Positions 16,628-25,883 of a stretch of DNA of 64,000 bases are shown here, one piece after another. Source of the DNA: Paenibacillus macerans (GTDB lineage: Bacteria; Bacillota; Bacilli; Paenibacillales; Paenibacillaceae). Positions within the stretch are counted from its first letter, which is position 1. Each line of letters opens with the position of its first letter. A program made the translations under genes and the position numbers. Location of the stretch: positions 62,001-126,000 of the forward strand of contig NZ_JAMBOE010000013.1 of NCBI RefSeq assembly GCF_023715465.1, given 5' to 3'. The notes under the pieces are model-generated. The model did no database searches. It saw nothing but the letters and a program-made list of their open reading frames with translations, and was not told the origin of the DNA.

Positions 16628-17014
16628 TCAATCCATACTGTTTAATATCTCTTTGGCCAAATTATCTATTTCCTCTTTTATATCTTCATTGTTTGGATTA
16701 TTTGAAAGTCTCATAAGTTCATCTTTTAAACGAACCTTATTCCTAGTCGTAAAGTTTCTAACCAAGTTTGACAATATACAATATTTCCATTGACTATCAT
16801 TTGAATTCACAATCTCTTTAATGTGAGGTATTAACTCATCCTCCATTGGCATCAACAATTTACTCAGTTCCGAAGCAACAGGCCAATTTATGTCCTGTAG
16901 CCATTCGATAAGATCAGGAATTAGTGGAATTAACTCATTAGAACTTAAAGTCTTCAGATGCGCTACACCTTCTAAATCCATTTTATCTTTAGGCAAATAT
17001 CCCCTTAAATTCAC
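16628..17014 (-). CDS. DUF5071 family protein, putative orphan immunity
   Basis: The sequence opens LRGYLPKDKMDLEGVAHLKTL and continues with LIPDLIEWLQDINWPVASELSKLL and IPHIKEIVNSNDSQWKYCIL, the DUF5071 signature. This small helical HEAT-like domain is often found next to polymorphic toxins. The start codon is GTG at 17014, with GGAGG seven bases upstream, giving 128 aa. Upstream lies a short coding remnant (17091-17200) that could be the last part of its lost toxin. The strand matches the Rhs gene. An immunity role is inferred; family membership is firm. Confidence 0.8.
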   Translation of the reverse strand: MNLRGYLPKDKMDLEGVAHLKTLSSNELIPLIPDLIEWLQDINWPVASELSKLLMPMEDELIPHIKEIVNSNDSQWKYCILSNLVRNFTTRNKVRLKDELMRLSNNPNNEDIKEEIDNLAKEILNSMD

Positions 17015-17090
17015 ACACTTTCCTCCGTAACATTCTAAACAACTTTTATCATTTATTAATATTTGATAGTTATATTCTGTAAAATTAATG

Positions 17091-17205
17091 TTAAGTAGCA
17101 GGGTTTATTATTGGCATTTTCCCTTGATGCCATCCAAAGTAGATGCTTAGAGGAATTTCTGATACCGCTCCACCTACAAATCCTGCACACTGACTATCAT
17201 AAAAG
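17091..17205 (-). pseudogene. Toxin-tip remnant upstream of the DUF5071 gene
   Basis: A leftward frame without start codon encodes FYDSQCAGFVGGAVSEIPL, SIYFGWHQGKMPIINPAT and a stop, ending about 75 bp before the DUF5071 gene. The frame closes at a stop near 17205. Its position before an immunity gene suggests the end of a decayed toxin, but no family can be named. Confidence 0.4.
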
Positions 17206-17240
17206 AGTTATAAATTGCACGTTCTTTTCCATTTTATACA

Positions 17241-17312
17241 TTAAAATATAAAGGCGAAGATTTTCGTGTCACTCTTACTGATCTGCAATACCTCTTCAGA
17301 GGTAAACTTCAT
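17241..17312 (-). pseudogene. 23-codon remnant with strong ribosome binding site
   Basis: MKFTSEEVLQISKSDTKIF plus four residues and a stop, preceded by AGAGGAG at good spacing. It is too short for a recognised protein and lies between a terminator and a toxin remnant. It looks like the 5' end of a gene lost by deletion, although a genuine microprotein cannot be excluded. Confidence 0.4.
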
Positions 17313-17384
17313 TTTCACATCTCCTCTTGCGTTGTCTCCTGTGGAGGTAATTCGATGCTAGGGATTGTTTTCCTTTTTTGACCA

Positions 17385-17414
17385 TAAAAAATCCCCTGCT
17401 TGGGGTACAGGGGA
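17385..17414 (-). terminator. Rho-independent terminator
   Basis: TCCCCTG / CAGGGGA stem followed on the minus strand by TTTTTT, 30 bp after the stop of the leftward gene at 17444. Confidence 0.8.
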
Positions 17415-17443
17415 CATGAGTAGTAAAACGTTACTGACACTAT

Positions 17444-17893
17444 TCAAACAAATAGAGGCTTAAGCCAGATTGCCTTTATCCTCCCTTCATTAAGAGTCGC
17501 CAAAGTATTATTAGCAAACTCAACTGTAATATCATCTAGTGATACGTTGTTATCACCGATACATATCCAACCTGACGATTCATCATAGCTTGTAAGCCAT
17601 TGTTCAGTCTCATCTAAACTTTTTGAAAAACCCGCTTGGATTGTTTCTTCAAGATATAGTTCACCAGTGGAGTAAGATGGGACATTCAACTCTTTCTGAA
17701 CCCAAACAGTATAAGGATTATAACCCCAGACTTGCTGTGCTAGCATCGTCTCAGAATCAATACCTAAGTGTAAATAACTTATCATAACAGTAATATCGGC
17801 AGGATTTGCAGGACTAAAATCAAATGAATATTCGCTTTTTTCATAAGTTAACTGCCCTAGTTTTTTAATACCATTAAGGTTTGCTATAAACAT
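17444..17893 (-). CDS. Putative immunity protein of a decayed toxin
   Basis: This 149-aa acidic protein is of no family I can name. It starts MFIANLNGIKKLGQLTYEK and is rich in aromatic and acidic residues, without signal peptide. The ATG at 17893 lies behind GGAGGGTAGGG and 18 bases past the stop of the toxin pseudogene at 17911, the canonical toxin-immunity spacing. A strong terminator follows. It is therefore the probable cognate immunity of the toxin remnant encoded immediately upstream. The coding frame looks intact although the toxin is broken. Confidence 0.65.
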   Translation of the reverse strand: MFIANLNGIKKLGQLTYEKSEYSFDFSPANPADITVMISYLHLGIDSETMLAQQVWGYNPYTVWVQKELNVPSYSTGELYLEETIQAGFSKSLDETEQWLTSYDESSGWICIGDNNVSLDDITVEFANNTLATLNEGRIKAIWLKPLFV

Positions 17894-17910
17894 TAGCACC
17901 CTACCCTCCA

Positions 17911-18445
17911 TTATTTAGCCACGAAGTTGAAGTGTACGATAGTATTGGAATCTAGATCTATAACCAATTGCCATTTTCCAGTACTTCCCCTGAATGTTCC
18001 TACAACATCCCATCTCAGTCCATTTTTCAAGGAGCCATCTCTAACAGGGGTTCCTGCATTCATTATTTCTCGAGTTAGAATGTTGTCCCATTTGAGTCAA
18101 TCTATGGTCTTGATAAGTCTCCTTTGTTGGGACCCTTTTTAATTATATCATTCATATGGTTTTGAACAGTTTTACTCATTTTTAAATTTTTCAGCATTAG
18201 GGATGTTAACAATTGTCGACCTCTTATCCCCCCCCAATCAACCCTTTTACCCAATTAGCCCCTTTTGAAACCCCGGTCTTCACTCCATTATAAGCAAGAA
18301 TCTCTGATTGTGTTTCAAGTCTGTATCTGACTTATACACCCACTTGCTGAAATGCATACAGTCCCATTTTTATTCATAGAATATGTATTTCCTTCTTTTC
18401 AAAAATCCATATTTGTTCCAGGCCGATTCACTTGCCGCCGATGCT
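17911..18445 (-). pseudogene. Orphan toxin C-terminus, frameshifted
   Basis: Reading leftward, pieces of one toxin tip can be stitched together across several frameshifts. In order these are: ASAASESAWNKYG; KWVYKSDTDLKH; then QSEILAYNGVKTGVSKG and ANWVKGLIGG, broken at a G-run near 18230; then MSKTVQNHMNDIIKKGPN; and finally TREIMNAGTPVRDGSLKNG, LRWDVVGTFRGSTGKWQLV and VHFNFVAK with a stop at 17911. The GTFRGSxGxWxLVID...HFNF ending is one I recall from Bacillales polymorphic toxins. Its immunity gene follows at 17893. The toxin is not expressible in its present form. Confidence 0.65.
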
Positions 18446-18455
18446 GTGCTTACAC

Positions 18456-18493
18456 AAAAAAACCACATGGAGTTGTTACACTCACATGTGGTT
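18456..18493 (-). terminator. Rho-independent terminator
   Basis: AACCACATG / CATGTGGTT stem followed on the minus strand by a T-run, 55 bp after the stop of the leftward gene at 18548. Confidence 0.8.
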
Positions 18494-18547
18494 ACACAGT
18501 TTATCGAATGATAAACTTCTTGATGTCATCTTCACTTTCAATTTTTT

Positions 18548-19144
18548 TTAATTCGCCAGGTGATATTCTAATGGATATATTCCCATTTTTGAATCGAAAT
18601 AGGTTTCTGCGTAGTATTTGTTCTCTTTTATCCAACTTATGATATCCATAATCTGACTATATGATTTGCTCTCTGAAAAAGCAGCAGTAACAGATAATGT
18701 CGTACTTGACGCTACTTTTTCCTCAACATTTGAATAACTTGGGATATTATTATTATTTTCAATTATTCCTTTTCCATTTATAAAAATGTCCACAATAACC
18801 TCGGCTTTTGACCCAACAATTTCTTCTGCCTTCTTAGTCGTAGCAGTCTTAATCTCGTTCATCCACACAGAAGAAACATAGTTGTCATCAAGTTTCCTAA
18901 AATTGTTTTCATACACTAAAAAGGTAATTCCTTTATCAGAGAGAACTGTTGCCGAAAAGTCCCCCTCCTTAAATGAATAATCAATCGAATTAATTCGCCA
19001 ATTCATGTTGCTATATGTTTCTGACAAGTAATTCTTAATTTCTTTTCTAAACTTGGCTTTTTCAATCGGATTTCCATTTGTGAAAATAGTGATTAATAAA
19101 ATTATTATTACAACAAATATTAGCAAGACACTTTTTCTTAAAAT
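18548..19144 (-). CDS. Membrane-anchored YfjL-like protein, putative orphan immunity (copy 2)
   Basis: This is a single-pass membrane protein with an extracytoplasmic domain, a diverged relative of 15644-16315. Both share the N-terminal helix ending in FTNGNP/FNGTP, a basic segment, a YLSETYSNMNWRINSIDYSF block and DDNYVSSVW. The start is unusual. The ribosome binding site GAGAGGTGA fits an ATT codon at 19144 (eight-base spacing), giving MLRKSVLLIFVV, which aligns with its relative. The first standard codon, TTG at 19126, is 26 bases away. I favour the ATT. An immunity role is inferred from its place between toxin remnants and the active cassette. Confidence 0.65.
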   Translation of the reverse strand: MLRKSVLLIFVVIIILLITIFTNGNPIEKAKFRKEIKNYLSETYSNMNWRINSIDYSFKEGDFSATVLSDKGITFLVYENNFRKLDDNYVSSVWMNEIKTATTKKAEEIVGSKAEVIVDIFINGKGIIENNNNIPSYSNVEEKVASSTTLSVTAAFSESKSYSQIMDIISWIKENKYYAETYFDSKMGIYPLEYHLAN

Positions 19145-19409
19145 TTTCTGTTCACCTCTCTATGGGTTTCTGCCTAACAATATGTCAATTCTGTACATAT
19201 TGAAATTGGCAAAGGTGGCTTTTCAAGTACAAATAAGTGTCGCTTCGCTTCGAGCACGTAGACTTATCTTTTATAAATAACTCACTTATAACTGGACCAT
19301 CAGTCCCTGCCGACTATCCCTGTATACCTGAAGGGAGTTTCTCTATGGATTTGAAAATAAGTGTTATTGGTTGAATGATGGATTCATTCGGTACTGGGTA
19401 GCCCCACCG

Positions 19410-19446
19410 AAAAAGGAAACCTTGAAAGGCAAAAGCCAATCAAGGT
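19410..19446 (-). terminator. Terminator of the active toxin-immunity cassette
   Basis: CCTTGATTGGC...CCTTTCAAGG followed by TTTCCTTTTTC on the minus strand, about 35 bp past the immunity stop. It closely matches 15344-15379. The remaining gap to 19144 (about 260 bp) holds no gene I can see. Confidence 0.7.
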
Positions 19447-19479
19447 TTGAGTTGGATTAAGATTCTTCTTAGTTGCTCA

Positions 19480-19920
19480 TTAGTAGTATACACCAAAACT
19501 TACGTGCGTTAGATTAACATAAGCATTACAAATTTGAGAGGAATAATATGGATGAAGATTAGGTATAGTTCGTTTAGTAACAAATAATCCAAAGTCTTTT
19601 ATATCCTCATTGTTCTGCTCGTATTTTATTACTGCCGAATCAGTGTCATCATTACCTGCAATAAAATCGATTTGAAGTGATACTGTTTTCAAAATTTCTT
19701 CATAAGCAGAAATCAATTTGTCAATATCATCGTATATCTTTTCTCTCGAAAAAACCACGTCAAACAAATCAATATCAACCTCACGAAATTTTCTGTCATC
19801 ATAATAATATTTATTAATTTCATACTTCTTGTTAAATTGACTTAGTAGAATTTCAGTAGCTTTTGAAATATCGCTATCTGACATTTCCTCTGTCGTCATC
19901 ATTGTCGTTACTAATCTCAT
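19480..19920 (-). CDS. Putative immunity protein to the colicin-D-like toxin
   Basis: This 146-aa acidic protein has its ATG at 19920, directly after the TAA of the toxin gene, so the pair is translationally coupled. This is the position expected of the cognate immunity gene. The product contains DSDISKATEILLSQFNKKYEI and IDLFDVVFSREKIYDDIDK, with no signal peptide, as needed to protect cytosolic tRNA. Colicin D immunity proteins are small and acidic and mimic the tRNA substrate; that mechanism would suit but is not demonstrated by sequence. Initiation at a later ATG (codon 7 or 8) is possible. Confidence 0.75.
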   Translation of the reverse strand: MRLVTTMMTTEEMSDSDISKATEILLSQFNKKYEINKYYYDDRKFREVDIDLFDVVFSREKIYDDIDKLISAYEEILKTVSLQIDFIAGNDDTDSAVIKYEQNNEDIKDFGLFVTKRTIPNLHPYYSSQICNAYVNLTHVSFGVYY

Positions 19921-22900
19921 TTATCTAACCACTCCGGTCTCAATTAAGTATTTGAATTGGTCATTACTCAATTTAAATGCAGTATTAAATGTACCATCTG
20001 CATTAACAAAAGCCCATTGTTGAGTAGATGGGTTGTAAATATGAGTACCTTGATTCCCATAATAAGTGCCACTTTTTTGAGTCCCAGTTTGAATTAAATT
20101 CTTTACATCATTTTTGAAGAATTCTACACTTGCATTTTTACCATCAGGATAGTCTCCAAAATCCGCTCTATGCTTTCCAAAAGCTTTATCTATCGACTTT
20201 TGATTGAATACTACATCATCGGCACTTTGTATTATCCTATTAGCACCTTGACCCGTCCCCTTAACCCCATAAGACGCACCATATAGCCCAAGAGCGATCG
20301 AATCAATTTTAAACCCGGCGCTGGATAGGTCAAAGCTCATTTTATCTAGCTGCCCTACCGTTAGCTCAGATAAATCCTGGCCATCTTTCCGTAAGAAGTA
20401 TAGCTTGACGACAACATACGAACTATGACTTAAGGACGCGGCGTCAAGACGATCAAATGCTTTACTTCCGTTATACCACAAAGATTGGTATTGCTGCGCC
20501 TCATAGAACATCTCTTTATGATCCACAAATTTAAAATTAGGAAGCTGTTGTCTTAATTCAGCAAGTGTAAGTGTTGTTATATCCGGGGTGACCGTAAATC
20601 CAGCTCCTTGCTCATGTCTATGCCCCGTCGGGTCTAAATAAATTAATGGATTATTCTGCACATACGTATACAAATTCAAACTTAGCGGATCAGTAAGCTG
20701 CCCCTGATACGTATCCTCATTTATAAATCGACCGACCGACGGATCATACCAGCGGGCTCTCAGGTACTGTAACTCAACCTCATCATCCCACAGTTCACCG
20801 GAATAACGGAATGGATTATGGACTTTCTCCTGTTCCGAAATGATATTTCCCCAAATATCATATTGATACTGGTTCAACAACATTCCTGCCGAATCTCTCA
20901 GCTCGATTAAATCTCCATGTCCATTATATAACGGATAGGCTTTGGTTTGATCTGCATATTCTATAGCTTCCAGCTTTAGTCCTCTTGTGTAATTTGCGAC
21001 CAAATGGGGCTTTCCGTTTTCTACGGTTGCTTCGGCTATAATTTGTTCACTGTTACTGTCATAATAATAACGGGTGTGTACTCCGCCTTGAATTCTTTCA
21101 ACCAGCAGACCGTCTCCATTATATCGGTATTCGACGGTTTGACCATTCAGACTAACCCTTGTTAACTGATTTTGATCATCATAGCTGTATTCTCTTGGTT
21201 TCGTCTTTAATTCTTGATCCGTCATCAAGGTAAGACGGTTGCCTCGAGGGTCATAGGTGTAAGTCTCGTTATTTTCTGTCGAGGTGCTTATTCGATTTAG
21301 CTCATCATACGTAAAAGAATCATTAACTCCGTTTTGCAGGCGCTCTCTGATATTTTTATTGTCATCATAACTGTACTCGAAATGATTGGTAACATTTTCT
21401 GCCAGCGCATGATTTAACTCCGTCAATTTCGCGCCTGTATACCGATTTTGAGTTTCGTAACCATTGCTGGAAACTGCGCCTTGAACCAGTCCATTTTTAT
21501 AATACTGATACGTTGTGTCCGGTTGCTTTTCTACACTTCCTACCGTTTTCACTTGGTTCAGGTTGTTGTAAGTATAGAATGTTTCGGCTCCGAATGGACC
21601 TGCCATGTGTATTCGATTATTTCCTGCATCATATTGATTGGAAAGGGTTAGTCCATCCGGGTAAGTCATCGTCTTCAGCAGTTCCGTGTACTTATCATAC
21701 TCGTAAGCAGTTGTTCCGGTTCCATCCGTCATCGACAGACGTTTACCGGCTGCATCATAGGTATAACTTACCGTTTCACTGGTGCTTTTCCGTGTTTTCA
21801 AACGGTTGCGGCTGTCATATTCTAAAACCGTCGAGTTCCCGTTTCGATCTACCACACGAATTACATTTCCACTAGGATCAAAATACTGTTTTTCGGACTG
21901 GCCGGCTTCGTCTTTGGTCTGAATAACACGTCCAAGCTCATCGTAACTCTTCGACTTAACGTTACCATCAGGATAAGTGATTTGAATCAGATTCCCAAGC
22001 ATATCATAGTCATACTTGGTGATGTCTCCGTTAGGATCTGTAACCGAAATAACTTTGCCTGATGAATTATACTTGTAAGAAGTAGCGTTATTCAGAGCAT
22101 CATATTCTTTTAAAACCTGGTCGTTGACCCGATCGTATTCGAACTTCGCCACAACCGTACTTTGATCTTGATTAGCAGGCTGTTCTTCCGTTGTCTCAAT
22201 TCTATTCCACTTATCGTAAGTGTTAATTTGTTTATTGCCTTCTCCATCAGCTTGTATTACTTGGCGAAGAGCATCGTTGTAAGTCGATGTGGCCGTAGAA
22301 CCATCCGGGTAAGTTGTTGATGTCAGACGATCCAAACCATCGTAGGCATATCTAGTAAGGTTCCCTAATGCATCTTCACTCGTTACAAGTCGGCCATTGC
22401 GATCGTAAGCTGACTTTGTTTTAACTTGATACTCTGTACCATTATACAAGCCCGTTTCAATGTTCCATCCTAAAGCATTCCAACGTGTCTTAGACTTTAC
22501 CCCCAGCTCATTCGTTACGGTTACCGTATTTTCTTGATCGTCATAAGACGCGCCTATGTTGTTTCCATCGGGATAGGTTACTTTTTTCACACGCCCAAGT
22601 GCATCATACTCATAAGCGGTTTCATGGCCATTTCCATCCGTCGAAGCACTGACTAGTCCCGTTTCTTTGTTATAACTGATTTTTTTGCTGACTTTTGAAA
22701 TATCTCCCTCCGCATTCGTCACTTGTACACTTTGAAAAGTAGGGAATGCATTACCAAACTGACTGCTGAACTCGCTAAGAGTAGTAACCGATTTATCATC
22801 ATTAGTAATGATTTGCTTGGTTACATTCCCGTACGAGTCTCTATCCGCATACTCCACCTTCTGAAGTAATTTACCGCTTGCATTGTTCTCGCGAACAGTA

Positions 22901-25866
22901 GTTTGAACAATATCTCCTTGCCCATTTCGTACAAATTCAACATAGCCATTGGTGTTGGAGTCTAGAGGTTCTATCGCTGTTTTAACGAGGTGATTGTCAT
23001 CGAACGTATAGTACGATTTTGCGCCCCGATCATCCGTTGATTCCATAACATTCCCGTAATCGTCATACACCGCACTTGAAGTATATACATCTGAATTTTG
23101 ATTATTACTCGATGTAGTAACCGTTGGAACCGGCGCCGAATACGACTTGCCCTCTACCTGTTTATTATACTGATAGCTGGTTACCTTCTCGTTATCCACT
23201 GCTTGAACAACGGCCTGTTCCAGGTAATATTTGGAACCGACTTTATTATCGACAAATTTTTTATTGGATTTATAAGTCGAATTCGTTAATCCATTATTTA
23301 TAAGGGTTGAAAAGCTTGTATTGCCCTCATAAGCCGCCGCCATGTCGGAAGTATAGTGTATCGTTTCGCGATTAAACTCCTCAACAAGGTCATTACTATA
23401 AATAATTTGATCCACTCGCGAGACGGCTCGGTAAGCCTCGTTAACAGAATTCGCACCAATATAGCGCCGTACCGGTTGGTTATCGTAGTTGTAGACGGTG
23501 GCAGCTCCGGTAGGATGGTATACTTTGGTCAGAAGCGCGTATGGATTCGACAGCTGTCTTCCTGGCTCTGAGGCGTTTAGATTAAATTTAGCGGGAGCCA
23601 AAGTATATGAATACGTCGTTTTCCTTCCGGCTGCATCTGTTACCGAATCGAGAAGTTCAACTCCTTGCTCCGTATGCTTTTTATAAACAACTGTCTCATT
23701 TCCTTTAACAAGGGTAACATCAGTCGAAGTATACGAAATTTCTATTGTGTTCCCTATGGCGTCCTCAATTTTGCTCAACAATTTACGATTATAAGTAGCA
23801 TTTTGCTCATAGTAAAAGTGAATAAAGTTGTTATAAGCGTCCGAAATCTGCAGTAATCTGCCGTCTTTCGAAAAATAGTATTTGGGCTGGGCATTCGTTG
23901 ACTTTAGTACGTAAGCTGACGCTTCGCCATTTACGTTTACGCTTTCGTCCGCTGCAAAGGTAAGTCCCTTCCAATCATAATTTTTGAGTTGGTCTCCCTC
24001 AATTTCATAACTTCCACCCTCAAGAAGATGAATATATTGTTTATCATCTTTGGTTTCTACATAAGGGAGATTCCAGGCCCACCCTTTGCCTAATGGAAAA
24101 AGCTGCTCGTTTAGCGGCGTATTAGTCGTATTCTGATAGATAAATTTGGGTTGATATTCAACGGTTACTGCACCAATAACGGGATGGGCGCCTTCTGCAA
24201 TATAATACCGATAGTTAGGTTCGGCGCCTTCTTCCGAGCCGGTAATCTCTAAACCGGGATTGCTAGCGATAATCTCTTTCCATGCTTCAGCTTCTTCCAG
24301 TGTAGAGTAAAGCTGCGTCTGTTTCAGAACTTTACTTCCATTTCCTTCAGACTCAAGCTTATCGATCCATGGCAGGCCGTCGGCAGTATATGCGTACCTT
24401 ATCCTTCCTCCCTGCCCATTGTCGACCCAAGCATCGTAGCCGATGTCACTGGTGTACCCAGGTTTGGTAACTGTACCTCTGTAATTTTGTCCCCAAACCC
24501 TTGTATCGTACCCTTCTTTGTAGACTGTTCCTCCATAACTAGTAGTTCCACTATAATGACAATCCAGTTGTCCCTTTCTCTCAGGCGCATATGCAGGACA
24601 AGTCCCAAAGTCATAAGATGTATTTCCCTTAAATAACATCCCCTTATACCCGTTTTTGTCCCAATTGTATATAAAACTGAAACAATCTTCACTGTATCTA
24701 TTATGCCCATAATAATATCCAAGAGAATCGTAATACCCTTCTATAGCAAACCTACAAGAATAATACTCAAATCGACTATTCGAAGGTTCACTTGAGCCAG
24801 AAACCACGTATGGAGAGCCGTCTTTATTTAAATTACCTGTAAACCCATTATTATCGTAATAAATTGACTCAGGCAAAGTTGATGTGTCTTTGCTTGTCCT
24901 TGAGGCAGTTTCAATCCTTGATTCAGAGGGAACCGTGTACTTTATTTTTTGGCTTGCGGCCTGATTTGCCTCTTCCAATGTTGAATAGGTTCCTACAACT
25001 TTGGTTGTAGCAGGGAGATCATAGGTATTGCGGTCAACAATCCCGTCACCATTGGTATCTTCCTGGATCCATTTTTTCTCGTTATAGCCCACCTTATATT
25101 GTCTTATGATAGGCTTCTCAATGACATTAAATTCGACGTAGTAATTTTGCTTTGCTTCGCTTACATCAATTAATGTAGCTCCCATGCCATAAAATTGGGC
25201 ATCGTTGGAATTGTATTGCCGAGCAAGTGAAAATCCAAGACCATTTCTCCCCGGTAACGACATATCAGAATTTTGGACATGCAAGTTACCCGAAAGAGTG
25301 GAAATGCTTTCTTTTTCATTTCCCACGGAGTAAGGAGCGTCGTTAAATGAAGTTTTATCGTAAACCGGAGCTTCCTCTGTTATTGGGGGGAGTACAGGTA
25401 TATCGGCCACTCTATTTAAGGAATTCACTTTAGCCTTACCAATCGAGTACACATCTTCTGTAACAGAACTACGGTCCTCTGTTTTATTCGCATCGACGTC
25501 ATCCGTGACATCAAAAACTACGATACCGTCTAAAGGCGATGTATTTAACCGATTATAAACATTACTCGTAACGGTTTCTGATTTATTTAATTCCTTAGGA
25601 AACAATTCCGCCAAGGCTTCTTCATAAGTTTTACTCGCCTGTTCTGCATGAAAAAGTGCAGTATAAATCTGATTTATAGAGTATCCTTTTTGCAGCTCGT
25701 TCTGGATAAATGAAGCAGACATTCCAAAGCGGGAAGCGATTTGTTCGTATGTACCCGTTTTCTCGGAAGCGCTCGCGATGTTAGGGATATAGGCACTCAT
25801 TGTATTGAAAAAAAGGAGTAGCAGCAGGAATATAGCAATATTACGCGTACCCAGTTTTCTCTTCAT
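19921..25866 (-). CDS. Secreted Rhs/YD-repeat polymorphic toxin with colicin-D-like tRNase tip
   Basis: This 1,981-aa exported protein is of the WapA/Rhs type. A Sec signal peptide (residues 1-34, LLLLLFFNTMSAYIPNIASAS) is followed by a LysM-like helical region (about 45-95), a large beta-rich region, and dozens of YD repeats (about 680-1670, e.g. YDELGRVIQTKDEAG). The RHS core RYSGELWDDEVELQYLRARW...DPTG ends near residue 1748. After a linker, the last ~100 residues (KSIDKAFGKHRADFG, GTYYGNQGTHIYNPSTQQW, FKLSNDQF) resemble the colicin D anticodon-nuclease domain. The ATG at 25866 follows GGAG; a TTG at 25881 is less likely. It is second in an operon after the Ig-like gene. The DNA is AT-rich compared with the flanks. 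Confidence 0.9.
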   Translation of the reverse strand: MKRKLGTRNIAIFLLLLLFFNTMSAYIPNIASASEKTGTYEQIASRFGMSASFIQNELQKGYSINQIYTALFHAEQASKTYEEALAELFPKELNKSETVTSNVYNRLNTSPLDGIVVFDVTDDVDANKTEDRSSVTEDVYSIGKAKVNSLNRVADIPVLPPITEEAPVYDKTSFNDAPYSVGNEKESISTLSGNLHVQNSDMSLPGRNGLGFSLARQYNSNDAQFYGMGATLIDVSEAKQNYYVEFNVIEKPIIRQYKVGYNEKKWIQEDTNGDGIVDRNTYDLPATTKVVGTYSTLEEANQAASQKIKYTVPSESRIETASRTSKDTSTLPESIYYDNNGFTGNLNKDGSPYVVSGSSEPSNSRFEYYSCRFAIEGYYDSLGYYYGHNRYSEDCFSFIYNWDKNGYKGMLFKGNTSYDFGTCPAYAPERKGQLDCHYSGTTSYGGTVYKEGYDTRVWGQNYRGTVTKPGYTSDIGYDAWVDNGQGGRIRYAYTADGLPWIDKLESEGNGSKVLKQTQLYSTLEEAEAWKEIIASNPGLEITGSEEGAEPNYRYYIAEGAHPVIGAVTVEYQPKFIYQNTTNTPLNEQLFPLGKGWAWNLPYVETKDDKQYIHLLEGGSYEIEGDQLKNYDWKGLTFAADESVNVNGEASAYVLKSTNAQPKYYFSKDGRLLQISDAYNNFIHFYYEQNATYNRKLLSKIEDAIGNTIEISYTSTDVTLVKGNETVVYKKHTEQGVELLDSVTDAAGRKTTYSYTLAPAKFNLNASEPGRQLSNPYALLTKVYHPTGAATVYNYDNQPVRRYIGANSVNEAYRAVSRVDQIIYSNDLVEEFNRETIHYTSDMAAAYEGNTSFSTLINNGLTNSTYKSNKKFVDNKVGSKYYLEQAVVQAVDNEKVTSYQYNKQVEGKSYSAPVPTVTTSSNNQNSDVYTSSAVYDDYGNVMESTDDRGAKSYYTFDDNHLVKTAIEPLDSNTNGYVEFVRNGQGDIVQTTVRENNASGKLLQKVEYADRDSYGNVTKQIITNDDKSVTTLSEFSSQFGNAFPTFQSVQVTNAEGDISKVSKKISYNKETGLVSASTDGNGHETAYEYDALGRVKKVTYPDGNNIGASYDDQENTVTVTNELGVKSKTRWNALGWNIETGLYNGTEYQVKTKSAYDRNGRLVTSEDALGNLTRYAYDGLDRLTSTTYPDGSTATSTYNDALRQVIQADGEGNKQINTYDKWNRIETTEEQPANQDQSTVVAKFEYDRVNDQVLKEYDALNNATSYKYNSSGKVISVTDPNGDITKYDYDMLGNLIQITYPDGNVKSKSYDELGRVIQTKDEAGQSEKQYFDPSGNVIRVVDRNGNSTVLEYDSRNRLKTRKSTSETVSYTYDAAGKRLSMTDGTGTTAYEYDKYTELLKTMTYPDGLTLSNQYDAGNNRIHMAGPFGAETFYTYNNLNQVKTVGSVEKQPDTTYQYYKNGLVQGAVSSNGYETQNRYTGAKLTELNHALAENVTNHFEYSYDDNKNIRERLQNGVNDSFTYDELNRISTSTENNETYTYDPRGNRLTLMTDQELKTKPREYSYDDQNQLTRVSLNGQTVEYRYNGDGLLVERIQGGVHTRYYYDSNSEQIIAEATVENGKPHLVANYTRGLKLEAIEYADQTKAYPLYNGHGDLIELRDSAGMLLNQYQYDIWGNIISEQEKVHNPFRYSGELWDDEVELQYLRARWYDPSVGRFINEDTYQGQLTDPLSLNLYTYVQNNPLIYLDPTGHRHEQGAGFTVTPDITTLTLAELRQQLPNFKFVDHKEMFYEAQQYQSLWYNGSKAFDRLDAASLSHSSYVVVKLYFLRKDGQDLSELTVGQLDKMSFDLSSAGFKIDSIALGLYGASYGVKGTGQGANRIIQSADDVVFNQKSIDKAFGKHRADFGDYPDGKNASVEFFKNDVKNLIQTGTQKSGTYYGNQGTHIYNPSTQQWAFVNADGTFNTAFKLSNDQFKYLIETGVVR

Positions 25867-25883
25867 CGACCTTTTCTCCAATC

